Assembly: GCF_024139115.2 (NCBI RefSeq)
Contig: NC_085140.1
Span: forward strand, 16,933,085-16,997,084
Direction of reading: 5' to 3'
From: Armigeres subalbatus
Lineage: Eukaryota; Arthropoda; Insecta; Diptera; Culicidae
Length of the DNA: 64,000 nucleotides
Shown: positions 21,970 to 32,731 of the stretch, piece after piece
How positions within the stretch are numbered: position 1 is the stretch's first letter
Layout: each line of letters starts with the position of its first letter
The notes under the pieces: model-generated
Databases searched by the model: none
What the model was told of the DNA's origin: nothing
The model's input: only the letters and a program-made list of their open reading frames with translations
Translations under genes and position numbers: made by a program

Positions 21970-22158
21970 AAGCCTGTCCACGTTAAATTTCGGACACAGA
22001 GACAATGTCCAACTGATTTGTAGCCATTTTATCTCTTTGGACAAGAAGGAAAACCCGCTGAAGGAATAACATAAAGCGAAGAGAAATGTGAAAATTGTGA
22101 AAATTAAAAAAAAATCTCATGGGATGATGGGTGTCCGAAATTTAACGTGGACAGGCTT
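21970..22158. mobile_element. 189-bp TA-flanked MITE
   Basis: Perfect inverted ends, AAGCCTGTCCACGTTAAATT continuing to GGACAC (about 28 bp), are flanked by TA at 21968-21969 and 22159-22160. No coding sequence. Confidence 0.9.
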
Positions 22159-22297
22159 TATGTAACATTTGTCTCAATATAATAATAAAAGGCACATATT
22201 TCTTATGAATCTCTTCTCGCTGGTACTACTGGAAAAGAGTCCCGAGTTCTGCTTCATATCGGCGGAAGGCCGATCCGTATTAAATACATCAGCAAAC

Positions 22298-22716
22298 CAG
22301 AGTCTATTATATAGAGTTGCGCAAAGAGGATCTTCTTACACTTATTCTGAATGATCTTCTTGTTATTCTGTTTGCAACTTTCATTTTTGTTCAACCCTTA
22401 AAGTGACTTCGCGGGAGTGTTCACTGCTAAAGCTTTTTAATTCGATAACCAAGTCACCCACAGAGTGCAAACACGTGAGTTTCTTGTTGCTACTTTATTG
22501 GGGGGTGTATTGAAGTTTTTTGAAGCTGTTTCTCGAACAAATCTAATACATTTCAATTCATGCGTTTTAATTCCCCATAATAATCATTAGGCGATAACAA
22601 TCCTTCCACCTTACCAACAAGCATTTGTTTACTTTGCTCGATAGGTAGACGGTTTGACAGTTCAATAGGTAGATTTGGCTTCACTCTTTGCGTAACTCTA
22701 TATATAATAGACTCTG
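22298..22716. mobile_element. hAT-type MITE with exact 8-bp duplication
   Basis: The ends CAGAGTCTATTATATA and the inverted TATATAATAGACTCTG match over about 30 bp. The 8-bp CAGCAAAC is present on both sides (22290-22297 and 22717-22724). An 8-bp duplication with CAG..CTG ends fits the hAT superfamily. The interior of about 350 bp has no transposase. Confidence 0.88.
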
Positions 22717-22724
22717 CAGCAAAC

Positions 22725-23429
22725 CATCGATATTCCAATAGCCATTAATCCAGTAAAAATTGATCAGTTTAACTCTTTCCGCGTAACACAAAGTTTCCGA
22801 GATAATATTTTTGACGTAAACTACGTCTAAGGGGAAGACTCAGATACAGGGTGTAAAACGGAAATTTCCAAATTCGAGACCGTCACGAAATTAGAATAGA
22901 TTTCAAACGCTAATGGCGTCTTTATCTTTCAATGAATTTTCGAGATTTTCCTATCAATCGATTTGGAAGCTCTCCAGCAATTTGTCAATTCTATTGATAC
23001 AATTGATTATCAACGTTAAACTATTGAAAATGTTAAACTATTAAACTATTATAAAATGTTATGGTTATGTTCCAAACTGGTATGTATTCTAGCACTGGCA
23101 CTAGATTCTTCATTTCACCAAACTGTTTTACGCAGTTTACACAACCCTTATGATTTTTTTATATATCCTGGCCACATGTGAACTGATCCACAAACGTCTT
23201 GAACACTGAACAAAACATCCGAAGATTTTTTTCCCGGTATATCTTCGAAAGTTGTTTTAGTGAGAAAAGAAGATTGAGCTGAAAAAAAAACTGCAAAAAT
23301 TTCACCTGAAGACGTGGGAGGACCAAGTAAAGCCACGAAATGCAAATCGCAAACCATGGCGGTTTTTCAGAGGGCGCATTGAGGGATTCTATGCAAGCCT
23401 TAGTGGAAGTAACAGAAACAACATAACAA
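22725..23429. other. Unassigned region
   Basis: AT-rich. The minus 69-codon frame at 23148-23357 has no recognised domain. Confidence 0.35.
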
Positions 23430-24505
23430 GCTGTAGCAGAAGATTATGAAATTATTAAATCTATACGAGGACGTCAGAAGCTATTATTAAACGGATATGT
23501 TTACAACTTAAACAAGAAGGTACATGTTGAAACAGATATTGAACCAAAAAAACATACATTTTTATTATTTATGTAGGTAGATGACGTTCATTATTGGATC
23601 TGTGTGAAAAAGCACAGCTAAATATTTTAAGTCGGAGCGACGCTTATTTCGCGAGTCACTTCAGGACACAAACATAATAAAGATATCTGTAAAGAGCATT
23701 GCCACCCACCAAACTTATTGGAAAATAATTGTCTGCGCTATAGACAGCTGTTGAAAAAACCGATCGAGTGAAACCCGTGAACCTCCGTCGGGCACCATCA
23801 GCGTTTGTGCCAAGAATACGCCGTTAGAGGTTTGTTTTTCATTAATAATATGAGGTGAAGTATGAACTAATTATTTCAAATCAATAGGTTCAGACGATAA
23901 TTTCGAAACCAGCACAGAAGAAGATATGTCGAAGAAACCGCGAATCAATCAAAACATTAGGATATGCTCCTTAAACGACGGAAGATTTTGAAGAAATTGA
24001 CGAATGTTTCAAAGAACGGGTCCCCGTTTTTAGTTGGACAAAAATTCACCGAAGGCGGAGTAATATTGATGTTCTGTACTGCAGGAAATTTTATTTTTGT
24101 TAAAAAATTACAGACAATGTAAATCGTTAAGCTTCATCCAACCTTTGGATGTTGGATGGAACTTTTGCCACAGCTCCGAAATGTTTCCGTCAAATGTACT
24201 CCGTTTTGGCATCCATCGAGACAAAAGAATCGGCTAGATTCTTCCCAATGGTACCTATATTTTTTGCTGCAGTCTAAGTCGGAAGAAACATATACCGACG
24301 CTTTCCAGCTTTTGGTCAATTACGCAGCTCAGACCAGTGTCGAGCTCGATCCGGAAGAAGTCATCACTGACTATGAGAAAGCTGCCATAAATGCGTTTCA
24401 ATCAGTATTTCCTGAAACTCGAACGCAAGGATGTTTTTTTTTTCAATTAATGCCAAAACTCGTACAACAATCAGAACTCGTACAACAATCAATATCCATC
24501 CAAAC
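23430..24505 (+). pseudogene. FLYWCH plus MULE transposase relic
   Basis: At 23443-23615 the plus frame reads a FLYWCH-like finger, with IIKSIRGRQKLLLNGYVY and after one stop YWICVKKHS, then a HNHPP-like segment near 23690. At 24156-24512 a 118-codon frame matches the MULE transposase core: LLQSKSEETYTDAFQLLVN, then DYEKAAINAFQSVFPETRTQ, then GCFF where a Cys/His is expected. The order finger then MULE core is that of FLYWCH-bearing Mutator-like transposases. Multiple stops and missing segments make it inactive. No TIRs were found. A short duplicated phrase (CTCGTACAACAATC, twice) follows. Confidence 0.7.
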
Positions 24506-24645
24506 TTCTTAATCAAACCACTTTACACAGTTATGCAAATCAATTTAAAAAGCGAAAATGAAAATTCAAAAAAAAACTCTGAAAACACACAACACTGCTT
24601 AGAAAATTTAAATTTCATTGAGTACGATACCTCAGAAAATAGATT

Positions 24646-24873
24646 TAAGCTCTTTTAGTGGAATGTCTTCAACTGTCTAAGACAAGTTTAGTATTTTCCA
24701 TTTAATTCCACTACGTTTGTTGGACCTCAACTGTGAGGTCATCTTCAGTGTCTCGAGTCGAGTCAAGTACGAGACACTGAAGACAGCCTCTCACTTGAGG
24801 TCGAAATACGTATCTGTAAAGATAACAAAACGTAGTGGAATTAAATGGAAAGTACAAACTCGTCTTAGACAGA
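24646..24873. mobile_element. Long-arm palindromic MITE, family B copy 3
   Basis: It begins AAGCTCTTTTAGTGGAATGT exactly as copy 1. It has hairpin arms with GTCTCG...CGAGAC at the centre and lacks the last part of the right end. It follows the MULE relic directly. Confidence 0.8.
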
Positions 24874-24937
24874 GTACGACAATCTGTTAGTTTTAACCTT
24901 ATATCAGGGCAAAAAAGCGAGCAAGGAGAAAATACCG

Positions 24938-25399
24938 GTGATGATGAGCACGATTTTCAGCGAAGGAAACAAAATAACTACAATGATGCATTTCTTCCTT
25001 CATCAATGCCTCCGCATCGATATTTACAGCATCCACCCTCGGGGCGAACGATTTGATTTATTTGGACAACAATTCCCATCTGCCCATGATGTCCAAACAA
25101 TCCACAATGTGAGAACGAAGCTGCCTCCCTGGACTAGGATCGCCCGCAGGCAGAAAATTGCAGATTTTATAAACACATTTTACAGTTTGAAAACTGACGG
25201 GCTGGCGGTGGCCACTATCGAGAACCAACTAACCGCACACTGGAATCTCCCGATGAGAGAAATGCGTCTGTCTGTTGTCTGTTTGGAGAAAACAACGCAT
25301 CACGATATGCCACGCGGTTCCAAACAGCGCACTCATCACGTCAACCTGCTGGATGCTGGGACCGCCCGCCCACCGATTTGCTTACCGTACCAAACGTAA
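24938..25399 (+). CDS. Unrecognised 153-codon open frame
   Basis: An open frame in more balanced DNA. Part of it (FGQQFPSAHDVQTIHNVRTK and the following Arg/Lys-rich stretch) has protein-like composition, but I recognise no domain. It lies between the family B MITE and apparently unique DNA. It could be a host exon or a decayed element ORF. No splice signal or start context decides this. Confidence 0.25.
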   Translation: MMMSTIFSEGNKITTMMHFFLHQCLRIDIYSIHPRGERFDLFGQQFPSAHDVQTIHNVRTKLPPWTRIARRQKIADFINTFYSLKTDGLAVATIENQLTAHWNLPMREMRLSVVCLEKTTHHDMPRGSKQRTHHVNLLDAGTARPPICLPYQT

Positions 25400-27270
25400 C
25401 GCAACGGCCGACATATTCCTGCGGTCGACCCGAGTAATCGTTCTACATTTATTTGAATCGAATCAGCGGATCGGATCTCTGCGACTATTCAACGGTTGTT
25501 TGGCTGCCGGCATCGGTATATTTGTGTTGGCATTTGACAAATAGATTTCAATTAGAATTGTTAATTAGGGCCGTCGCTGAGCTTTGGTTTATGGTACCAC
25601 AGTCGACAGTTTCAGCAGTGGATTAGATAGAGAGATGCTCACGAGATATTCGCAATTAGAAGACTTTACAAAGTTTAAGTGCGTTTATTTTCTGAGAAAA
25701 TTTCGCGTTTTTAAACGTCTTTAAGATCATACCCACTCCAATCGTAATTATTTATTTTCTAATCATTAACGAGTAAGCATAATAACAAAAATTTGAGTTT
25801 GAACCAGCTCTTAATATAGAAAGGTGTTATAAATAATGGATTAGGTATTCTATGTTTCTTCTATTCAAATTAACTGAACGAAAACAATCCACTAGCCCCT
25901 TGATTATTTGTTCTGACCTGCCAGCCTGTCTGCCCCGTACTCAAAGAAACACTTTCCAGAAAACCAATGACGATGATTATGATGATGATAAACTACAGCA
26001 TCCAATTGAAAGAAACAAACGGAAGAAGAAACCATCGAAATTGAACCGCGGAAAAAAGGTTCAACGCGACTCGTTTTTATTAGCGAGAGACCCTTGAGAA
26101 AACTTCAATCGAAGTTCCGAACTCAGCCCGGACCCTGGCCTGGCATACCTACTTCTTGCCGATCTTCCAATAATAATGCCTTCGCCGACTGAATGAGCAG
26201 TGCTTCTATCTCCAAAGTACCCGTGTGCAGAAGAAGGGCATGAGAAGAATCGTTCCAAAACGGAAAATGAAGCCAACGATCATCAACCGTTCGAAAGGTT
26301 CTGCTAAGAAGCTACTCCGAGGGATCCCTCCACTTTACTTGGTGTGTTCTTATTTACATTTTCACGGCCCGATTTGACTTTATGCTTTGGCCTTTTGGCT
26401 TCTGCCTCGTTCCTACTATCTCATTCCACCCGATCACCCGGACGCGGACCCGGTGCGACTGTACATAAAACATAAGCCGAGCACCTTTCCGAACGCTCCG
26501 CTCTGCGCACCGCCTTCCACCCTTCCAATCTATGGGTTCTTTCTTCAGCTTATGTTTTCAAGTGGAGTCGCTGTGGCTGGGCTGTAAAACCTAACAACTT
26601 CAGGCAAGACGATGATGCTGCTGATGACGGTAAGATCGAAAACCCAGCCAGACATGCCGTCGCCACTCCCTGCCGATTGGCTGCTCTTCTCGCCTCAGCG
26701 GGTCGTCCTACGTCCCGGTGCGTCCGCCGTCGATCGTGCACGCGTTCCGCAACTCCGGGCATCCCTTTTCTCGAGCGTACCTCTACCTACTTTTGTGATG
26801 ACCGACGACCGGCAGCATCATTTAGACAACCACTTTGGGCTGAAGTGGGAAAACAAGAACAGCAATAGCGGTAAGAACGCGAAGCAACAATAATGCATCG
26901 GAGAATCACTCTTATGGTCGGTCAAAAAGCGAACCATAAAATCGCCAAAGGAGATTCCGGCCAACACCGAAAGAAGAAAAATAAGCGTGAAAGAGTGAAC
27001 CTCTTGAGAGGTTGTTGTTAGTTCGATGGTCGGGTATTATTATTCTTAACTTTTGGGATTGTCTTCTTGTTCTCGGGTTCTGTTGATGGTGGCTTTGTTG
27101 TTACAAAACCCATCGCCTTTTATTCAGTGAACGAACCGCTGATCGAGATCGACGAAGATTGTACAAAATATGAATTAGTTTTTCATAAATGATTCACTAC
27201 GAAGAATTTTTCCCGGTTTACTGCTTCAGTGTTTCAAGATAAATAGAAAAAAGCTTCCGAGCAGCCGATT
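25400..27270. other. Balanced-composition, possibly host, non-repeat DNA
   Basis: This stretch is free of recognisable repeats and has higher GC, notably 26380-26900. Several short frames (for example 26612-26893 plus and 26550-26762 minus) overlap without clear coding character. It lies downstream of the minus-strand signal-peptide exon, so it may be its intron or hold further exons that I could not identify. Confidence 0.4.
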
Positions 27271-27274
27271 AATA

Positions 27275-27469
27275 GGGACACGGCAGGTATTTCCGTCCAT
27301 CGTCGTAGTGGCTAAAACCAACGAAAGCAACGTACATTTGCTAGAACTTCACTATAGCAGAACGTTTCTCCTGAGCCTATGATTTGGTACGTATGAGTTT
27401 TACAAAAAAGCGTCTTTTTAATTGGTTTTCGAGACTATGACGAACAGACGAAAAAACCTGCCGTGTCCC
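27275..27469. mobile_element. 195-bp TA-flanked MITE
   Basis: GGGACACGGCAGGT at the left and its complement at the right are flanked by TA (27273-27274 and 27470-27471). Similarity continues inward for some 15 bp. Confidence 0.88.
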
Positions 27470-27540
27470 TATTTCCAATTTATATGTATCGATAATTTTA
27501 ATATGTTTCGGGTTAATTTGGTAGTGGCATACCCGCCATT

Positions 27541-27787
27541 CTTCTTTTTATTGGCATTACATCCCCACATTGGAACAGAGCCGCCTCGCAGCTTACTGTT
27601 CATTAAGCACTTCCACAATTATTAACTGCGAGGTTTCTAAGCCAAGTTACCATTTTTGCATTCGTATATCATGAGGCTAACACGATGATTCTTTTATGCC
27701 CAGGAAAGTCGAGGCAATTTTCAATCCGAAAATTGTCTAGACCGGCACCGGGAATCGAACCCAGCCACCCTCAGCATGGTCTTGCTT
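27541..27787 (-). mobile_element. Feilai-like tRNA-derived SINE, 5'-truncated
   Basis: The minus strand has the B box GGTTCGATTCC within a tRNA-like head, a GTTAATAACT-containing body and a TTCTTCTTT-complement tail. The head ends abruptly at 27787, where a long inverted repeat begins. It would have been mobilised by a LINE reverse transcriptase. Feilai assignment is from recognition of the Aedes SINE layout. Confidence 0.75.
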
Positions 27788-27789
27788 CC

Positions 27790-28457
27790 TCGCTTTCCGC
27801 ATCGCGTTTGAAGTTTGTTTGGAAATTAGTATGGGAAAACGTATATTTTTGCATTTTTACTTCTAGTTAACTTTCAGTTCATCGTAAACCAAGTGGCACC
27901 ATGCGTTAAAGTAAAACCCAAAGGATGCCGAAAGTTGTTTTACTGAAGAAGGTATATTGCTGGGACGTCCACGAAAAGAGTTATAATCCTTCGAAGATTG
28001 ATTGTTCATACCTTATGCGAAAAATGGTTTATTCTGCCAGCACTGCCGAACTACTTAGACCAATAATTTAACTGAGTGTTATTTCAAAATAGTTGATCTT
28101 ATAGAGCTTTAGAGCTAATGGAGCTATCCGGAATTTTTCACAATGAAAAATCCGACAAGAAGGAAGATGGGTTTTGCCCTTTGATAACCATAGGTTGTTC
28201 GGTAGTGCTGGCAGAAACATTGATTTCTTGCATGTGGTTTGAACAATCAATTTTCGAATCGTAATAACATTTTTTGTGGACCTTCCAGCTACGTACCTTC
28301 TTCGGCAAAGTCTTTCGGCATCTTCCAGACTATATGCTAACGTATTGAGTCACGTGATTGATGATAAATTGAAGCCGCTAAGAGCAAAAATGTAAAAAAG
28401 CATGTTTTCCCATACTAATCTCCATGTAAATTTAAAACGCGATGCGGCATGCGAGGT
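27790..28457. mobile_element. Inverted-repeat element with ~270-bp arms
   Basis: The ends CCTCGC and GCGAGG are followed by mirrored sequence: GCATCGCGTTT, then TTAGTATGGGAAAAC, then GATGCCGAAAG, then TCTGCCAGCAC, found in both arms in opposite order. The spacer is about 130 bp. The arms have drifted but are alignable throughout. It abuts a truncated SINE. No coding sequence is seen. Confidence 0.75.
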
Positions 28458-28459
28458 TG

Positions 28460-28960
28460 CAACCAATCGAGCCCATATTTTGCACAGTTGATTGGGGTCC
28501 CAAAACGATTCAGAAAAACCTTGATCTCACTTGATCGGACGAAGTTTGCGTTTTTTCATACAACTGCGCCCCACTCTAATACATGTGCCATGCAGAGTAA
28601 TATTATAAAGCATTTCGCTATCTCGTCATTTTTTAGCGCTGCCGTTAAAACCTCAACATTACTAACAATTAATGATGCGCTATTAAGAAATAAAGATCTT
28701 GCGACCATCTAGAACGAGGGAAATGAAATTAGGAAGTGCTTCATATACTACGTACTCAGATCCCAGGCAATAACTAAAATTTGGAATAAAGGGATACATA
28801 ACAGATAGCATAAAGAAAAAAAAATTTAGGGCAAAATATAAACAGCATCTGCGAATCGTGGCGTAAAATAAATTGGCGACGCTCACTTTTAGTTTTCCAT
28901 GCAGCATACAAGCTGATTAATAAGCAAATATTAATGTTATACGTAACAAGCACCACATTC
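28460..28960. other. Unassigned, likely intron of the host gene
   Basis: AT-rich sequence without features. If the exon at 28968-29045 is real, this is the start of its first intron. Confidence 0.35.
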
Positions 28961-28967
28961 TACTCAC

Positions 28968-29045
28968 CGTAGGTTCCGATTTTGGTGGAATCGCGAGGGC
29001 CACCTGCAGCACCAGCGTTATCAGACAGGCCACAGCAAGCTTCAT
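28968..29045 (-). CDS. First coding exon with signal peptide (host gene)
   Basis: On the minus strand an ATG at 29045 opens 26 codons beginning MKLAVACLITLVLQVALA, a textbook signal peptide with Lys2, a hydrophobic core and an Ala-x-Ala-like cleavage site, then IPPKSEPT. The frame meets GTGAGT at 28967-28962, a consensus 5' splice donor, leaving the exon in phase 0. It is too short for an ORF search. The product would be a secreted or membrane protein. The family cannot be told from 26 residues, and I could not find the next exon. Upstream DNA (29046-29260) is GC-richer, consistent with a 5' UTR or promoter. Confidence 0.7.
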
Positions 29046-30750
29046 CCTGACGCCGACGCTATACAACCGTTCGCCACTTACACTACCGTGCTATGTGATG
29101 TAATTTATGTCCAATTGCCAATTTGCCGGCAACCTACAAAACACTCAGCGGCGCGGCGGCTTCTCAGTTCTTCACCGGCTATCGCGCACCAATTCAGCTC
29201 AGACGGGCGAACCGGCACCGGGCGCGGTTCGAAAATCTAATTCCTGCTGACAGTTTTGGTTTGATTTATTGCTCTATCATCAGATCTTAGAACAATTCCT
29301 GCTTACCCCCGCTGCACTTTTTACTATCGCTGTTGTTTGGTAATCGCAAAAATGTGTATGAATGCACGGGTCCTCACTGCTGGGTTCTTCTTCTCCGTAA
29401 CGATCAGAGTCGTGGCAGTGCACTTTCGCGCGGTTTGTAATACGGCACTCGCGTTGATGATGTAGTTTTGCTACTGCTTATTAGGGCCGCAGTTCTCGCT
29501 TTTTCCACCCTTGAATTGATGCGTTCTTCGTATGCTCACATTCTTCGCAAACACTAGAAGATAGTAATACTTTATGAACACATCTACAGATCGACGACGC
29601 ACGGTAAACCACCGCAGACTCCGGCTCCAACCGCTCGCACCCTCACTCTACGCAATATGCTTCTTCGGAACACAAATTGACCTGATTTGATAATAAATTT
29701 ATTTATTTGATTTTCGACGTGTCTCGCACGCGAACTCCAGCCCGACCTCTGAGCAGCTGATGCCTGTTTTCAAAGAGTCTCTCGCGATTTCTTCCTTCCA
29801 CGGTGCAGCAACGGTGCCGCAAGTTCAACGACGGTCGATCGTTTATTGACTCGTCAAGAAGTATCGCGATTTGATAGCTTCATCAAACGGGGACCTTTAC
29901 GCCATGTAAGTAAGTAATCTGTGAATTGGGGGAAGAAATGTGAAAACATTAGAATATGCATAATTTATTTCTATTGGGCTATTTAAGAGACTGGCTTGCA
30001 GTGATCATATGTAAGGATACTAAAACAGTAAATAATTGCAGAAATCAATTACCAATCTTGCTACTGCATGATTACTCATGCCACAGTACTCAGACAGCAC
30101 AACGCGACCACCGGGACGTAGATGACACGAACCACACTCAAATTGTTTCAATTATTAAACCTCATAAATTAACCGCATATTTGTCGCTCGTGACTTTATA
30201 GGCAATGGGGCAAGTGCATCATCATCTTTGCCTGAACTGAACTTATGACTTCAGTTGGAGTAGATGAATGCGATGCCATCGTTCTATCTGGAGAAAGCGC
30301 GTGGGATGCATTCCGGTGCTGATGGCTGACACGCTTCGGATGGCTTTGGAAATTCAAATCTGAGCTCTCATTGCAAACGCGATGTACGGCGCGCGTGCCA
30401 GTTACAAATAGTTTTTAGAACGCACCGAATCCGCAAATGGATTCATTTTCTAGAAGAAAGAATAATTTATGAGCTCAAGCTAGCAATAGCTAAAGACTTT
30501 CAGCGAATACAATAACAAGATTTTTTATAGATCAATGCATGTACCAGATTGAATGAATCAAGACTTTCGTTTCAGTTGCTAATAATGAGCCGATAATGAT
30601 AGAAGAAATGGCGATAGCTACGTATGTGCCGCCAATAGAACCGTCAAAAAACAAGAGACCTGTCGAGTAGCCAAAATCTTGGTACAATATCTGAAAAGGA
30701 TCTGTCTCCTCATCGACGGCGGCGGCAAATATAACGAGCTTTTGAAAAAC
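29046..30750. other. Probable 5' UTR/promoter and upstream host DNA
   Basis: 29046-29900 is GC-richer and free of recognisable transposons, as expected upstream of the exon on the minus strand. No canonical TATA box stands out. GTAAGT at 29907-29912 on the plus strand resembles a splice donor and could mark a divergent transcript. 29950-30750 shows nothing supportable. Confidence 0.4.
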
Positions 30751-30798
30751 AAAAAACCCTGATTAATCCTCCTAACGGAGCTGGTGCCTTCCTCGTGC
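30751..30798 (-). repeat. Family A end fragment
   Basis: On the minus strand a run matching CACGAG-AAGGCACCA through GATTAATCAGGGTTTTTT equals the terminal tail of the element at 215-750. A (CA)n tract follows at 30838-30850. Confidence 0.65.
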
Positions 30799-30999
30799 AA
30801 AACAAAAAATAGTGCTAAAAATATGAGTGCGCATTTTTGACACACACACACGGGCTGCGAAATGGTGAGTTGACATCAGAGAAGGAGCGACCTACACAGC
30901 TCTGGTCCTCACAAGTTCCAATCTCACGCTTCCACGGGTCTTCCGATGACAATCGACCGTCAGCTAAGGGTTTTGTACTTAGTTGGTAGTACAGCCTGG

Positions 31000-31690
31000 G
31001 CACTGTTGTCCTTCTGACATCAGCTAGAGTGAGGGGGTGCGACCAAATGGACCATCATCCCTAACCCCTAATCCCAAGGCGTTAAGCGACCCGTGCCGAG
31101 GGGATGCATGGCCAGGGGGGGTGAAATAATAAGCTGGGCCTTTAACGGAGCCTGTGGGGTACCTGGGCACTCTCCACAGTAATTGTCCCTTACCGCGTTA
31201 TGCTGGTCTCTGGCGTGGTGGACCTCTTTTCCCGAACAACTCGTGGGACTAAAATGGAAAACCAAGTCAATTCTTCAATTAGTGGTAGTAGTGTAGGCGA
31301 CAACCCCGTCGCAAGAGGTTGGTTGGTCAGGTCTCCGCCAACGGTCTCCGCCAGCAGGTCTCTGCTCCAACGGAGCAGACACAAAAACGGGGGAGACAGT
31401 CTCCAGGAGATGAGCTTTCTGAGGGCCGCTCCAAAACGCGGAGGGTTACTACCCCGAACAAGGGTAGTGGGGCTGGGAAACTGAACCCCGGCCAGGTACC
31501 TCCAAAACCGGGAGAGGAAGGACCTGGAAAGGTCCGTCCACCCAGGAAAGATGGTGGTAAGGGGTTACGGCAGGCTGAGAGCTCTCAGCCGCTCCAGACC
31601 AGGGAAATAGAGGGGGATGACGCCTTCTGGACCCTGGTCAAGAACAAGAGGAAACCGAAGACATCAAGGGCCGAAAAGTAGGCCCAGGCG
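31000..31690 (+). pseudogene. LINE 5' UTR and ORF1 fragment (R1/LOA-like)
   Basis: GC-rich leader (GGCGTTAAGCGACCCGTGCC near 31078) then an ATG at 31254 opening MENQVNSSISGSS. A frameshift near 31320 moves to the frame 31319-31681, which is Gln/Lys/Pro-rich and basic as LINE ORF1 proteins are. It breaks off near 31690. The role would be RNA binding for a non-LTR retrotransposon. The clade is uncertain. A matching RT scrap lies at 32189-32283. Confidence 0.6.
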
Positions 31691-32188
31691 AATGAGGGTA
31701 GCATCATTTTTCACGAATGTCACCTTTTGAAGACTTTTGGGCCTTTTAAAATGCGTGTTTTGCTAGATGAATATCGTCTGTATCTTCTTCCATTGTCGAG
31801 TTATATCAATTTTCTTGAAACAACATGATTTTAGTAAAATTGGTAAAACTTGAGATAAAAATACTGTTTTTTGAGGTACACCCTAATCCAATTAGGTAAA
31901 ATTGCTCTAAATCAGCCAACTTAAGAGGTACAGAAAAAACTTTTTTAGCAAAATAAGCAAAATAAGTAATAAGCTGCGCTACAACTTTGTAAAAAATGAC
32001 ATGTCAGTATTTTGATAAATAAAAAACATATTTTTCTTATATGATGGGCCACCCCATTTTTTTCTAGCACCATAATGATGGCCTTACTATTTTGAACAAT
32101 TTTGTAGAACGACATTTTTTTCTAAAAAAATTTAGTTTTGGCGTAAATCGCATCTTTCCGCGTAAATCTGTATCCTGGACCACAGTGT
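31691..32188. other. AT-rich filler between LINE pieces
   Basis: It has no recognised coding or repeat structure. It separates the ORF1 fragment from the RT fragment and may be an insertion. Confidence 0.35.
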
Positions 32189-32283
32189 ATTGCTGAGGCT
32201 CCCGAGATGTTCAGATCTACCATGCAGAGATGCCTGGACGAGGGAGTCCTCCCTGAAGCATGGAAAAGGCAGAGCTTGGTCCT
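32189..32283 (+). pseudogene. LINE reverse-transcriptase scrap
   Basis: The plus frame reads EAPEMFRSTMQRCLDEGVLP then EAWKRQSLV, the segment before the first conserved RT block in R1/LOA-type LINEs. It is probably part of the same internally deleted LINE as 31000-31690. Confidence 0.6.
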
Positions 32284-32731
32284 ATAAGACCTTTTATGAG
32301 ACAGATCGAAACAGCTGTTTCTCTCGTGTTTATCTACTTTGACAATTGGTGGGAGCCCGTTTGTTTGGTAATTTCGGGCATAACATTTCGATGGGTCCCA
32401 TCATCAATTCTACCTATTTTACTTTTCGGCTACCAGGGCTTTAGAACAAAGTTTTTCATATGATTCTTAAAACGTGTCGTTAGTTTATTCATACCATTGC
32501 ATTCTAAGCATGAAAAGCTGAAGAAAACACGAATGAAAAGTAAAACGTTTAAAACATTATTTTGTGTTCGGACCTAACGGAATGTTCACGCAGAATCATA
32601 TCAAAACAAAACATCAAAAGTAAATAATCGGGCCACCGCGAAACGTCTCATAAAATACCTTATTGCCAAAGGTGGGAAAACCACCGGGGGATCCGTCGGC
32701 ATAGAGACGAATTTCCTTCCCCACCGTACCA

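Noticed and set aside
27735..27790. tRNA gene on the minus strand (B box present)
   Set aside because: The same sequence recurs in four SINE copies with tails and target duplications. No cloverleaf can be formed.
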